A DNA stretch of 64,000 nucleotides. Origin: Cryptomeria japonica (lineage: Eukaryota; Streptophyta; Pinopsida; Cupressales; Cupressaceae). The notes beneath the pieces are model-generated. The model did no database searches. It had not been told where the DNA came from and was given only the letters and a program-made list of their open reading frames with translations. Location: contig NC_081414.1 of NCBI RefSeq assembly GCF_030272615.1, positions 780,244,119-780,308,118 of the forward strand, written 5' to 3'. The translations under genes were made by a program, and so were the position numbers. Below, one piece after another: positions 43,062-53,903 of the stretch (position 1 is its first letter; each line of letters opens with the position of its first letter).

Positions 43062-43674
43062 TATCTCATCAACATCAAGTTCCTCAATATGACAATGTAT
43101 GTATATCCTAGGGTCCTCAGCATAAGCAACTCCTTTGGGTATTTTAGAAAATGCTCCTAGGGTATCATCCTGCTTCAGTATTTTAAGTATGATCTTAAAT
43201 ATGGGCCTAGAGCATTTAATTACTTCAATTACAATAGGGTTTGCAATGAATTAGAGTGCAGAAGAGGAAGCCATTTGATAAATACCTTAGTCTATCTTTA
43301 GGCTTGAATGCTTGATAGATTTTTCTTCACTTCTCACTGTAGATGCCTTCGTTTGGGTTTTTTGCACTCTTAGGGAATTTGAATGCTCAGTGAGTGAAAA
43401 AGAGTGAAAAATACTTGTTTTATAATGTCATTTCCTTCAACTACCAAAATAAATACCTACCGGTTAAGTGAAAACTTAACTCATCTATCGATAAAGAAGC
43501 ATTTTATCTTCTTACCATCAACCGAGGATAAACTGGCATGTATTTTAATTATTTTCCATACCCCCAAAAGGTTTCTTCTCAGTTAGATGAAGAATCTCCT
43601 TTTGGTAAAGTGATACTCTATTCTACCGGTGAAGGAATAGCCTCATCAACATTCTGATCTATCTTTCTAATCCA

Positions 43675-44691
43675 TTATTTTGAAAATTCTTGCTTTACCT
43701 CATAAACCTTCTCTTTACATTTCAAACTGGGTCCTTTGTTATTTGTTGGTGATGCCTTACTTCTAGAAAATTTTGCAATATGTCCAATCTTGTTACAAGC
43801 ATAACAAGTCACATTATTTTTCTGAATAGCTTTTCCATATCCTATGTCGATATGTGTTCTACATTGATTAGATAAGTGTCCAAATCTTCCACAAACATAA
43901 TATCTTACATTCATTCTATAATTTTCTAAATTATGACCAATTTTGTTGCATTTAGAACATTGATCGGTGGGTGCATTAGTGTTCTGATAATTTCTAGATC
44001 TACACTAATTTTCTCTATTACCATACTTGTTATAGTTAAAGCATTTACCATTAAATTTTTAGGCATTAGGTTGTCTTACTAGTTTACTGTGATCATGATT
44101 GTTTGCAATACCAGACCTTTCACCAACTTCAAAGCCAAGTTCATTGGTATCTTCATTAGGTTTCTGATTTTTCAGCATGTCATCAAGTTTTTCTGAACTT
44201 TTCTGGAATTTTTCCTTATGTTGATTTGCAGTAGCCAACTCATTTTCCAAAAAATATTTCTCTCTCATGAGTTCAGTTTTATCATGTTTTGAGTGAATCA
44301 GATCTATCTTTAACATATCATTTTCATGACTAAGTCTTAGATTTTCAGTTCTAGCATTATTGATTCTCCTAGTCAAGTCATCTTCATTCTTCTTTCTATC
44401 TTCAGTGACTTTATAAAATCTCATAGTCATATCTTGTATTTAATTCCTCAAGGTCATGTTTTCTTGCTTCATCTTGCTTATAAGATCATTTAGAGTTTCC
44501 TTTTCATCATCATCTTTCTGCATCTTCTCATGAAGTCCTCTTCTTTTATTCCGGGCAATAGTGTAATTCTCCTGAAGTCCTTGAATGATTTCCTATGCAG
44601 CCTTCAGATCATCTTCAAGTTTGATATTCTTTAACTTTTCTACATCATAATCTGCAAGAGTTGTTTCCAATTGCCTTCTCAAACTTTCCAT
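43675..44691 (-). pseudogene. Element C gag-like protein: coiled coil plus CCHC knuckles
   Basis: ATG at 44691 opens 'MESLRRQLETTLADYDVEKL' and a long coiled coil (44430-44059: 'RRINNARTENLRLSHENDML', 'LMREKYFLENELATANQHKE'). Then knuckles: 'CFNYNKYGNREN' (decayed), 'CSKCNKIGHNLENY', 'YYVCGRFGHLSNQC' and 'CYACNKIGHIAKFS'. Layout and order equal the gag-like gene of D. A few stops. It would bind and package element RNA. Confidence 0.7.
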
Positions 44692-44748
44692 TTGTACCGG
44701 TGTCAGAATCTCCCTTAAGTTGTTAGGCTTTTGAAAAAAGAGGACCAA

Positions 44749-44762
44749 TATCTGATACCAAT
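44749..44762 (-). other. Primer binding site of element C
   Basis: Minus strand ATTGGTATCAGATA follows the 5' LTR, the initiator tRNA-Met type site with the last bases altered. Confidence 0.85.
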
Positions 44763-45537
44763 TGGTAGGATTCCCAAAGATACTGAGAGGGGGGATGAAT
44801 CATTATCTAATCGGTTAACAGATTTTTTGACCTTATAAAACAAATTGCATTCCAAAATAGTGTACTGGTAAACAAGAAATGCAGTAAATAAGAATAATAA
44901 CCACAACATAGAAAGCACACCATAACACAAGATTTTTAATGAGGAAACCTGGTGTGGGAAAAACCTCAGTGGGATTTGTGACCCACAATATTCACTCACT
45001 AGCCAATAAATGAATATTACTTAGAATAGGGGCCTGCACATGCAGGAAGGCCAACTACCTAAAGCTCACTACTTAATTACAAAAAGGAAGTCTCACTGGC
45101 TTACAAAATGGATTATGGAAATCTAGTATAATGTACTGCTTTAGTTCAGCATCTGCTATGCCAGGTTCAGTACCGATTTAAGCTCACATAATAACCATAA
45201 ACCTTACTCCAAAATCTGCCTTTACATTCACATGTTACTTCTGCAATTATCTTCCCATGTTCACATCTATCTGCATCACCTTATATACAAATGATATACA
45301 AGATCTCATACTTATATTTGAGTCCTATTATAATTCGCCTTGTCGACTTACAAAAAGATATTACAATTAAATACAAAATGCAATAAACAAAATCCTGTTG
45401 GCTGGGGTGTCTGTAATCATTTTTGCCACTACCGGTAAACTATTTGCCGGTGTCGGTGCCATAGGATTGTAAGGTTGCCATTAATGAAAATACCTTCATT
45501 CACCTACAATTTCTCATTGGAGTGTGCAATGCCAACA
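44763..45537 (-). repeat. 5' LTR of element C
   Basis: 775 bp, plus-strand ends TGGTAGGATTCCC and AATGCCAACA, then TSD TTACA. Confidence 0.95.
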
Positions 45538-45542
45538 TTACA

Positions 45543-46565
45543 TTCAAATGAATGATGTCCTTCTCCTCCACACTTAAATAATGTACCTCTAAATGTCTTC
45601 TTGTCTTGTCTGCAAAATTCTCATTCTAGTAGCCATCCAGTTCTCTCCTCTGGTAGAAAGTTTTGTCATCCTTCTGGTATGAATTTCCATCATTTCTCAC
45701 TTCCTTGTCCTTTCTTTGATCTATACAGGTTCCTCTACCTCTATTATATCATCTTCCTCCTTGAAATATTCCTCTGGTAAACCTTCCACCTCTACCTCTC
45801 TACCTCTGCTCATGTCTCTTGTTTAACTTTTCTTCAACCTTCAGGGCATACTGGTAAACCTCTTCAACACTGCAATTTGATCAAACTGATCTCATCTTGT
45901 ATAGACATCTGCAATCCATTTAGATATCTTGCAACTTGTTCAACTTCATCATCAACATGTTCGGATCTGATATTCAACAGGTAAAATGCTTTGGTGTACT
46001 CCTTCACACTAGATTTCTTCTATCTCAAATTTTGCAACTTCTGGAATAGATTCACCTAATAAGCAATCGGTATAAATTTTGACTTCAACTTAGCAACCAT
46101 CTGATTCCAACTCTTGATTTTCTCTTTACCTCTTCTCTATCTATCAACCTGCAAATACTCTCACCAAAGAGATGCATGACCTTTCAACCGGGTACAGGCA
46201 TATTTCACCTTTCTTTCCTCTATAGTGTTCTCAAAATCAAAACACTTTTCCATCTCTGAGATCCAATCCATTAACTCATCGGAATCCAACTTTGCATCAT
46301 ATTATAGTGGGGTAAAATATTGTTTATTATTAGCCCTACTCAAAACCCTCAAAAACCTCTCTTCATCCAGATCAACTACTGTTAGGTTTCCTTGTTCTGT
46401 CGGGGCTTCTTCTCCTTCATCTTCACTTATATCTTCAATATGTCATCCTCTTCTTTGTTGTTTCCCCATGACGTCCAACCAAGCTGCTATCCCTTGCAAC
46501 ATTTCCATCACAGTAGGGTCTACATTCTCACACGCTCCACCATTCCTAGTTCCTCTCCGCCCCAT
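45543..46565 (-). pseudogene. Element B gag
   Basis: ATG at 46565 opens 'MGRRGTRNGGACENVDP', then 'GIAAWLDVMGKQQ', 'DSDELMDWISEMEKCFDF', 'CTRLKGHASLW', 'SVKEYTKAFYLLNIRSEHVD' and 'RYLNGLQMSIQDEISL', the Ty3 capsid order seen in A. A basic Arg/Gly-rich region and the knuckle 'CGGEGHHSFEC' end it, and element C is inserted right after that Cys codon region. Many stops and frame changes. The primer site expected upstream is absent. Confidence 0.8.
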
Positions 46566-46649
46566 CTTTCACCAATCCTCTACAACTGCAGGTCATATCC
46601 ACAGTCTGCTACCCTACAACAAAGTTCTCAGTACAACCAAAACAAAAAC

Positions 46650-47112
46650 TCAAAGAACAAGACCTAACGTGTAAAACCAACAAGGTTGACCTCTGCCAAA
46701 TAAATTCCTTTAGAAAATCCAAAGGATGAAGTGTGGTTCAAAGGGAAGGTTGGCCACACAATAAGGAACATCAAAATCAGCACTCAGGGCTCCGCAAGCT
46801 ATGAAAGGGACCCTATAGATCATAATGCAAATAGGTCTAGGCAATCGATAACAAGAAACTGTCAACCAATAACAGGAAACTCTCATGGGAACCGGTACTG
46901 ATAACTTGCCAGAAAATGATCAAAATGCTATGTGGTTTGAGAATTAGGAAGATGATCAAGTATTCAAGTAAAATCCAACTCCACAAGATCTAGAGAGCCA
47001 AATTTGGTACACACATAAATAAATGCTGAAACTGCAAACATAAAATAAAACAGAAAGAAAAATATTTTGGGTTGATGCAAGATTGCCATGAACTGAAGAT
47101 GCTTCTGCATCA
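46650..47112 (-). repeat. 5' LTR remnant of element B
   Basis: Begins TGATGCAGAAGCATC at 47112 (minus) and matches 35164-34700; the remaining LTR sequence (present at 34360-34700) and the primer site are missing, and the text passes directly into the gag leader near 46645. Confidence 0.75.
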
Positions 47113-48171
47113 CGTATCTTAGCTCAATATCCTAATTTCCTATAGTTGAAGCACATGAAAGGGATTGATTCAACCTCAATAGTTTGAACTCAAGTGCCCA
47201 CCTTGGATTGTATTTCAATATAGGATGGTAAGTCTACATTCTTAGAAACACCCACATAGATTCTCACAAACACCAGCCTTTTCCTAGTCATCGTCATCAG
47301 ATCTACAGACAGAAGTTCTCCAAAAGAATTAGCTAGGCTGCTAAAAATATCTTCATTCCAAAATTCCAAAAGGGAGGCCAGGAAGTCTGGCCTAGACTGG
47401 TACATTTTAAAAAATGGAATCAGAAAGGTCCAAGTTTGTAGTCCATTTCTTAAGAGCCAAGAAGGGCTCACCAATAACCCAAGGACCTCCACTTCTAACA
47501 ACCCAATTATTCTTCTTACAAGAAAACTCAAAAGTGAAGTAACCCTTAGGAAGAGCAGAGATAGGGAACTTGACCATTAGTTCTCCATTTCCTTTGGACA
47601 AAGTCCCTAACAAGTTCTATGTTAGGCCTAGAACCCATAAATTTTCCTACCAGTGTTTAGTCCATAAGAGAAATATTATGATCAATAACCATATCAAGGA
47701 CAAAAATGGCAAACTTACCCTTCACAGGATCAAAGATATTGCTGACTAGAAGGAACATCGATTTTCCACTAAGTTTCACTCCCAAAAGAGACGTCCAAGG
47801 TTTTTGTCTTGAGACATCACCTCTAGTGGCCCCCGGCATATTTTGGATTCTCTTATCGACCCCCTATCCTTTAGATAGATCAACAAGAACATCACAATAA
47901 TTGGGAATAAAGAAATCCACCTGAACAGGCTTTTCCTTTTTCTTCCCCCTTTGAAAGTTTCTGTTAGATGAATCAACCTTCCCCCTGAGTCCAGCTAAAT
48001 ATTATTTCTAAGGTTAGGCTCATTTTTCTCCATTTTACCTTGCTTGTCGCTCGATCCCCACATTGATTTTTTCTGTGTTTCCCAAGAAATTGCACCGCCC
48101 CAGCCTGCTCAAGTGTTCAAAATTTCAAAAATTTGATTATTTTGCCCATTCACCTGCTTATCCCACTCCAT
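47113..48171 (-). pseudogene. LINE ORF1 N-terminal part, DUF4283-like gag domain
   Basis: An ATG at 48171 starts the frame. From about 47840 the residues match the DUF4283 RNA-binding module of plant LINE ORF1: 'GVKLSGKSMFLLVSNIF', 'VGKFMGSRPNIELVRDFV', 'GYFTFEFSCKKN', 'PFLALKKWTTNLDLSDS', 'EFWNEDIFSSLANSFGELLS', 'RKRLVFVRIYVGV' and 'LPSYIEIQSKVG'. A decayed CCHC knuckle follows (about 47170-47118, 'CFNYRKLGY') and is cut by element B. ORF1 packages the LINE RNA. Several frameshifts and stops. Confidence 0.75.
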
Positions 48172-48208
48172 GATTCACTAACTTATGATTCATGTTATGA
48201 CACTAACC

Positions 48209-50226
48209 CTGAATAAGTTAATTGTTTACTTATATTATTAAAAGGCTACAAGGACTTATAAGGAGGATCTCAACTATTGATTTATATTTACTCTATCATA
48301 CTAAAAATATATCACTATTCCTTCGATTTAACCCTCCAATATATTATTTAACATATATCTTACAATCAGCATAACCATTGCATCTCTTTTTGATGAAAGT
48401 TCTAGTTTAAGATATTTTCATCAAAAACAGAAAAATAGAGAAAACTACGATGATAAATCTAAATAACTAGACGAATAGTTAGCTCATGAGAATTTTTTTT
48501 TTCAGATAAATGTGTTAACCCAATACCTAAAAATTATATGATTCAATTAGAAAAGAAAAATATTAGCCAATAGACTATTTTAATTTTTTTATCTTTTGGT
48601 GTTTTTGCCTATTGAAACTTTTTTATCTATCAGTATTTTTCCTTGCTGGCTTTTTTTATCAATCAGTATTTTTGCCTATTGATTTCAGCTTGAAAATTTG
48701 TCAATTAGCACTGCAATCACATTTCTCACAAGTCCTCCAAAAGAATTTTATCCTCCTTCGACACAATGTATATTCTCATAACACTTCCATAGTTTTAAGC
48801 TATATACAAAAGAGGATCTTGCCATAGAGGAAATGTGTTTTCTACCAATTTACACAATATCAAATCCTACATCCAAAGCCATATTAATCAATCAATCAAT
48901 TGAAATTCATAAACTACCCAATATGCTACCAAAGAGTTCTCATGCACTAATGGTTACATATGAATAAGATTAGACATTTACATGTCTTTTTATTTATATG
49001 ATCTATGACATAATACATGATTTTTCAGGTTCTCAACAATCACCACGGTAACCAAGACCTATGCCACAATAAGAAATGTGACAACACATATTCCCCAATA
49101 TAGTTTCCATCATAGATGCATGTATTTTCAGCCTACTCTTCATATGCTGAAAACATCATCATCATCACTGCTAAAACACTAAGCATTATTATCACCATAA
49201 ACACTAAATATTTTTTTGTAATAACCATCCCTCTTGCCATATTTCCTACACAAACAATCATGTGAAGGGCATGGAGATATTATGGTTGTAAATAACTACA
49301 ACTTCCCATTCTAATTTTTGCCCTTATTTTATTTTAAGGGTAATGAAGAATTACCGTATAATTTGATAAATATGTCATTAGGTAATGGCTAAACAAATTT
49401 TTTCATAACCAGTTTGGCTATAATTACCGCGTTTACCTTTGTTCTGAAAATAGCAAGAAAATTGTCATCTCTGTAGTGAGATTATTTTCTTTTAAATAGA
49501 TTTTTATTTTTTTTCTTAGAGTGAAATATTGTTCACTTTTAAGAGGATTCGCCTATTAAAATTAACAAAAATCATATCATTTGGGAATAGGATGTAGTAA
49601 TTGTGCATCCTAACTTCGCACTTTTCAAAATCTTACTTGGAAATTTTCAATAATTCTCAATATTTTCCAGCAGCTTATTTGGAAAGTCTCCTACTTATAA
49701 CTAAAGTCTCAGGACCACATCATCAAATATTATACCACATCAGCATGCTTTTTGCCAAAGTGTCCAAATCAGCCAAAAAAAATGTGAGGCCAATATTCAT
49801 CTAAAAGGGGCTCCAATACTTGTGCAGCTAATGTGGCATCATATAATTGGTTGCCTTTTACAATTAATGTTACATTTAATTCAATTATTAGTAGTCATCA
49901 TCAATAGTAACAAATTTAAGTTTTCTTGTTAAGTTCTTTCATGTGTGTATTATCCATTTTCTTATCTATATGTCTATACTCTTATCATGATCTAACCCAA
50001 TTGTCTTGGGAAATTTCACTTTCTAACCTTGTCTTGTTCATATTTTTCTATCTAATGCATTTATTTTGTAGGTCTTCAGCTTGGGGGCATGCTTCTTTGA
50101 ATCGAAAGATTTTTTTGCTTCCTCTATAGTATCCTTTTGGCATCATGATGTTATTTTATGTTCACTAGATTTCCTTTAGCGTGCATATTCATGATGATTC
50201 ATAAGCCTGCTAAAGTGGGGGCAAAA
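48209..50226. other. AT-rich region; last part may be the 3' end of an LTR element G
   Basis: No gene was found in 48209-49900. The last part, up to 50226, ends in a polypurine-like tract 'CTGCTAAAGTGGGGGCAAAA' (about 50207-50226) right before a TG, as in the 3' untranslated end of an LTR element on the plus strand. The open stretches here (48612, 49601, 49926) lack motifs. Confidence 0.4.
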
Positions 50227-51034
50227 TGTAGAGTCAAAAATTACATACCCCTTTGCAATTCCACCTACACTTTTGTAGCCACTTTAGTGTCTATTCCCCT
50301 GGCATTTGGGTAGGCTCATTTCAGCCCTTGCATTAGGCTTTTCCCTGTCGGGATGCTTAAGACCCCCTTCCAAATGCTATCCTTCACCTTTCGTTTCATG
50401 TTAGCCACATGTTTTTCTTACCACTTGTCAGCTTTGATCATGATTTGTCTAGACACTATCACACTACATGGATGTCCTCACACCATAGATTCATCCCTCA
50501 ATGTCTTAACATTCAAATATTGATTCTATGTATTTTGACACTTTTCACCTATCTTGGTTGGTAGAAATAGTTCGTAATCTTTTGAAATGTCTCGATGATC
50601 TTCTTTTTCCCTCCTCTTCTCTCTTTTAAATATTTATTTTCTCTTCTTTCAATCTCTTCGGTTCCTCCATACAATCTCTCTAGTTCTCTTGGCTCTTGGT
50701 TCTCTCAAGAAGATCTCTCATTCTTTGGGCTCTCATAGCTTTCTCTTGCTCTTTCTTGCTTGCTACAGTAGTCTCTATTTTGTTACAACACTCTTAAGCT
50801 CTCATAATAATATTTTGCAACTCTCTTGGATTTATCAAGCCTCTTTGGTAATATCTTTCTATCATTTTATCTATCTCATTTTTTAGCATCTTTGTATTTA
50901 TCACATTCCCTACCTATTTGTTCATTTTCTCATTCTTTAGCAATTTTTATTTTTATCTATCTATCTATCTAGGTTGCCTGGGAAGGTAGAAACACCAAAA
51001 CGGTGGTTTGAGATTAAGGATTGAATTAAGGAAA
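50227..51034 (+). mobile_element. LTR of element G (3' LTR or fragment), cut by element E
   Basis: Starts TGTAGAGTCAAAAATTAC just after a polypurine tract whose text (CCTGCTAAAGTGGG.GC.AAA) is almost the same as the one of element E on the other strand. The end is unclear: 'GGTAGAAACA' near 50996 is a candidate. A short TCTA microsatellite lies at about 50960-50982. I saw no second LTR of this family in the window. Confidence 0.45.
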
Positions 51035-53903
51035 TGTAATGGTGGTGAAAAAGGAAGATGGAGAAATCAAGAGGAAATCGTTTCTCTCCTCGAGAGGGAT
51101 GAAAGTTTCACACAAGATTCTCTTCAACTTTTCATGCCCATTACATTTAAAGGAGGGGGGGATTCACTAGATCCAATATCAATAGGAAGAGATTGAATAC
51201 TAAATGAATTTACAATGGATTTAGAAAGTGAAAGTAACCCTCCTTTAGAATGGATAAGTTGAATTACGCGATTTAAGACTAGGTGTAAATATGACTGTAG
51301 ACACCTAAAAATGGTCAACGCTTCCGAAATCATACTTTAAACATTTACGCATTGCTTTATTTTAGGGTTTTTGCGTCGCATTAACATTTCTCCTATGTCA
51401 CGCACTTGGTCTTTATCATTTGCGAGCATCAAGTCTTTCTTCTGCATTTCTTCATTTATCTCTCTTTTGAATTTGGTCTTGTCGACAATAATCTTCAGTC
51501 ATGATTTTGGTCAATCTTACCCTGTCGCATTAATGTGCATGCTAATTTGTCATCATTTCGGACATCGTCAATCCTAATTAGGGTTTTGTCCTCTTATCAA
51601 TCTTTCTTGTCATTTTGCAATCGATTTGTCATCGATCGTTATCATTTTCAATCTTGTCATCTTGCATTATCATTTTCAATCTTGTCATTTTGTGATCAAT
51701 TTGTCATCGATCGTCGTCCTTCCCAATCGTGTTAATTTGGATCAATTTGTCATTATTCCTCCTAAATTGGTGCATTTATCAATCAAAATTGTTTGTCAGC
51801 ATTGGTCCTTTGTCAATTCAAAATCATGATCGAGTCAACATCAAATCAATTTTATATCAAGACCTCATTGTCGTCCTTGCATTCCTAATTTATCTTCTAG
51901 GGTTTTATGATTTATTCATTTAACCTTGTTTGTCATTTTCTCTCCATTTTTCTCCTTCTAGGTTAAATAATTTATTTATTTATCCTAGGTCTTCGTGTCA
52001 CAATTAAATGTTTAATTTAATTGGCTAACTAATTGTTCCTCTTTTTGTGAATTAATTAATAAATGACAAATTATTAATTGATTTACCTAATCTCCTAATT
52101 TTTCATCAATTTCTTAATTCCCTCTTTGTGAATTAATTCATAATTAATTCACTAATTTCTAAATTCCCTCTTTGTGAATTAATTAATAAATGAGAAATTA
52201 TTAATTAATTCACTAAATTCCTAATTTCCTCATTTTCTAGTTTCTTAAATTCCTAATTTCATCATTTCTAATTTCCTATTTTCTAATTTGTCAAATTTAA
52301 TTTCCACCTAATTAATTTCTCTCTAGTTCTCCCTATTTTTGTGCTTTGGTGGAAGCATGAATTTCTCATGCGTCATACTTTTGGCATAGCAAGATGTCAT
52401 AAGCCTCTAGTCTTCTGACCTTTGCATTGGCAATATGTCATAATTCATGACATAGAAGGTGTCATAACTTTCTTCTTTCCACTCAATTTTTCCATTTTGA
52501 AATCAATTTCCTCTAATATCAATTTCATGCTAATCTTGTCTTTTCTCCAATTTGTCTATAAATTGTATGAATTTCTTTAATCAAGACTAATCACATTATC
52601 TAATAATCACTTGTTTGAATTTACTTTGTCGAATCAATCATGCTTTGAGTACTCTTGCACCAATGGCAATCTTGCTTTCACATTAGGTTTATGCACTTGA
52701 AGGTGAGATCCACAAACCAAGGCTATTTGGAGAAGAAAGAAGGACAATGGAGCCGCATGAAGGAGACATTCAGATCTGCATTTGGTTTGCTTAGCTTTTA
52801 ATATTGAATGTTTTGCTTTTCATGTCTCTATTGGATGTAATTAGGATTGATCATTGCATTTGTGCTTTCGTGATTGAGCTATGACTAATATTGATATTGC
52901 TTTGATGATTTCCAGATTCCTAGCTACAATGACAAAGAAATGGTTATAACTTGAGATAGAAATGTGGGATGAAGTTGTGCACCTGGAAATAGCAGTAAGA
53001 TGTCAAGACCAAGCTCCCCTTCAAATTTCAGTGAAATTTGTCAGGACCACGTTGAAAGTGCACATAGTCTTCTAAAAAATCCGCATGACGAAAAGGGTTT
53101 TTCTGCCTCTGAAAATGAAGTCCAAATCTGCAAATACAATTGCACACCTACAACCTACATACATAAAAGATAGAAAATGTTGTTGGGATTGGGGGTTTGC
53201 CTTCAGGTCAAACCCCAGTTTTGGAATTAACCAAATGATGAAAAGTACTTGCAAGTAATGACAGTAAATGATTGAAATGGAATTCACCTCTAGAGAGGGT
53301 ACAATTAAAATGTAGATAGAGTTGTTTGAAGGATATGCATAATTGAATATCAAAAGGGACCTCCACTTCAATGGTTGAATCCTTGACTTGAATGCAACAC
53401 ATAACCTTGAAAGGAGACTTGAGAATGCTCAATGCTTCAAAGGAATGCTTGAATACTTGAATGCTTGATTTCACTTAGGATCGCAATCATGTATGCCCAT
53501 TGAACTTATATTATATATCTGTATAAATAGGAGAGAGTAATACATCTTATATATTCACCAATTAGGGTTAATTGACTAATTTTTTGTTATAGGCCGACAT
53601 AGGGAAACTTTTCTCTCTTATCAAATGCAAAGCCCAATGTAAAGTTGGATCAGAAGGGGCCCAAAATAGGGAAAGGATAGGGGCACCACACCCCTATCCT
53701 AGGGGGGAGAGGGGCACCATTCCCCTACCCTACCCTAATTGAGGACAAGAAGAAATAGAGGAGAGTGCGGGGTGCAGGGAGATGCAAGCTTCAAGAAATG
53801 TGAGCATGTCTTGGGTCTCTAGTTAGGCTTAGGGATTCGTTTCACCAATGTGAAGAACAAAATATGGTTGAAAATTGTAAGGACACAATTTTATAATGCT
53901 ACA
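51035..53903 (-). repeat. 3' LTR of element E (1.23 kb plus inserted solo LTR)
   Basis: Parts 51035-51295 and 52929-53903 together match 59217-60423: 'tgtaatggtggt', 'aaatcaagaggaaatc', 'aatggatttagaaagtgaaa', 'gacaaagaaatggttataac', 'aaaagtacttgcaagtaatg' and 'cttgggtctc'. Confidence 0.93.
51296..52928 (+). mobile_element. Solo LTR inserted in the 3' LTR of E
   Basis: 1633 bp, TGTAGACACCTAAAAATGG to CCTAGCTACA, with a perfect TSD ATGAC at 51291-51295 and 52929-52933; the empty site is visible in the other LTR near 59485. The interior has many 'taattaatt.actaattt' phrases and no coding. The 5' end resembles the solo LTR at 36248. Confidence 0.93.

Larger units (their letters stand above)
39851..45537 (-). 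mobile_element. LTR element C: pol-less, carries intact-looking ORF-X
   Basis: 5687 bp. LTRs 44763-45537 (5') and 39851-40640 (3') run TGTTGGCATTGC to CCTACCA/CCTAACA on the minus strand, with a perfect TSD (TTACA on plus) at 39846-39850 and 45538-45542. The primer site is at 44749-44762 and the polypurine tract at 40641-40655. Between them are a coiled-coil/CCHC gene and ORF-X with its charged tail. No protease, RT, RNase H or integrase motif was found on either strand. It sits in the gag knuckle of chromovirus B. The LTRs look about 90% alike by eye. Confidence 0.93.
34360..47112 (-). mobile_element. Chromovirus B (Ty3/gypsy) inserted in LINE ORF1
   Basis: Minus-strand order is LTR remnant (47112-46650), gag, protease, RT, RNase H, integrase, chromodomain and 3' LTR (35164-34360). 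The outer ends are TG and CA, and flanks CGTAT (47113-47117) and CATCT (34355-34359) may be a decayed TSD. On either side LINE ORF1 continues through its zinc knuckle. It is split by element C in the gag knuckle and by a solo LTR in the integrase core. Own length about 5.9 kb. The 5' LTR lacks its last 340 bp or so and the primer site. Confidence 0.85.
10430..48199 (-). mobile_element. Full-span plant LINE split by nested LTR elements
   Basis: Three minus-strand blocks, 48199-47113, 34359-31613 and 12853-10430, read in order as one plant L1-type LINE: ORF1 (DUF4283-like, knuckle), ORF2 start, RT, zf-RVT-like region, RNase H and a tail. They sum to about 6.3 kb, a normal plant LINE length. A 9-bp direct repeat ACACTAACC lies just outside both ends (10421-10429 and 48200-48208) and would be its TSD, although the lower copy sits in a block rich in similar motifs. 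Element D separates the second and third blocks and element B separates the first and second. All reading frames are broken. Confidence 0.75.

Noticed and set aside
46225-46674. 149-codon plus-strand frame
   Set aside because: Antisense of the decayed gag of element B.
50957-50982. TCTA microsatellite
   Set aside because: Short simple repeat without further interest.
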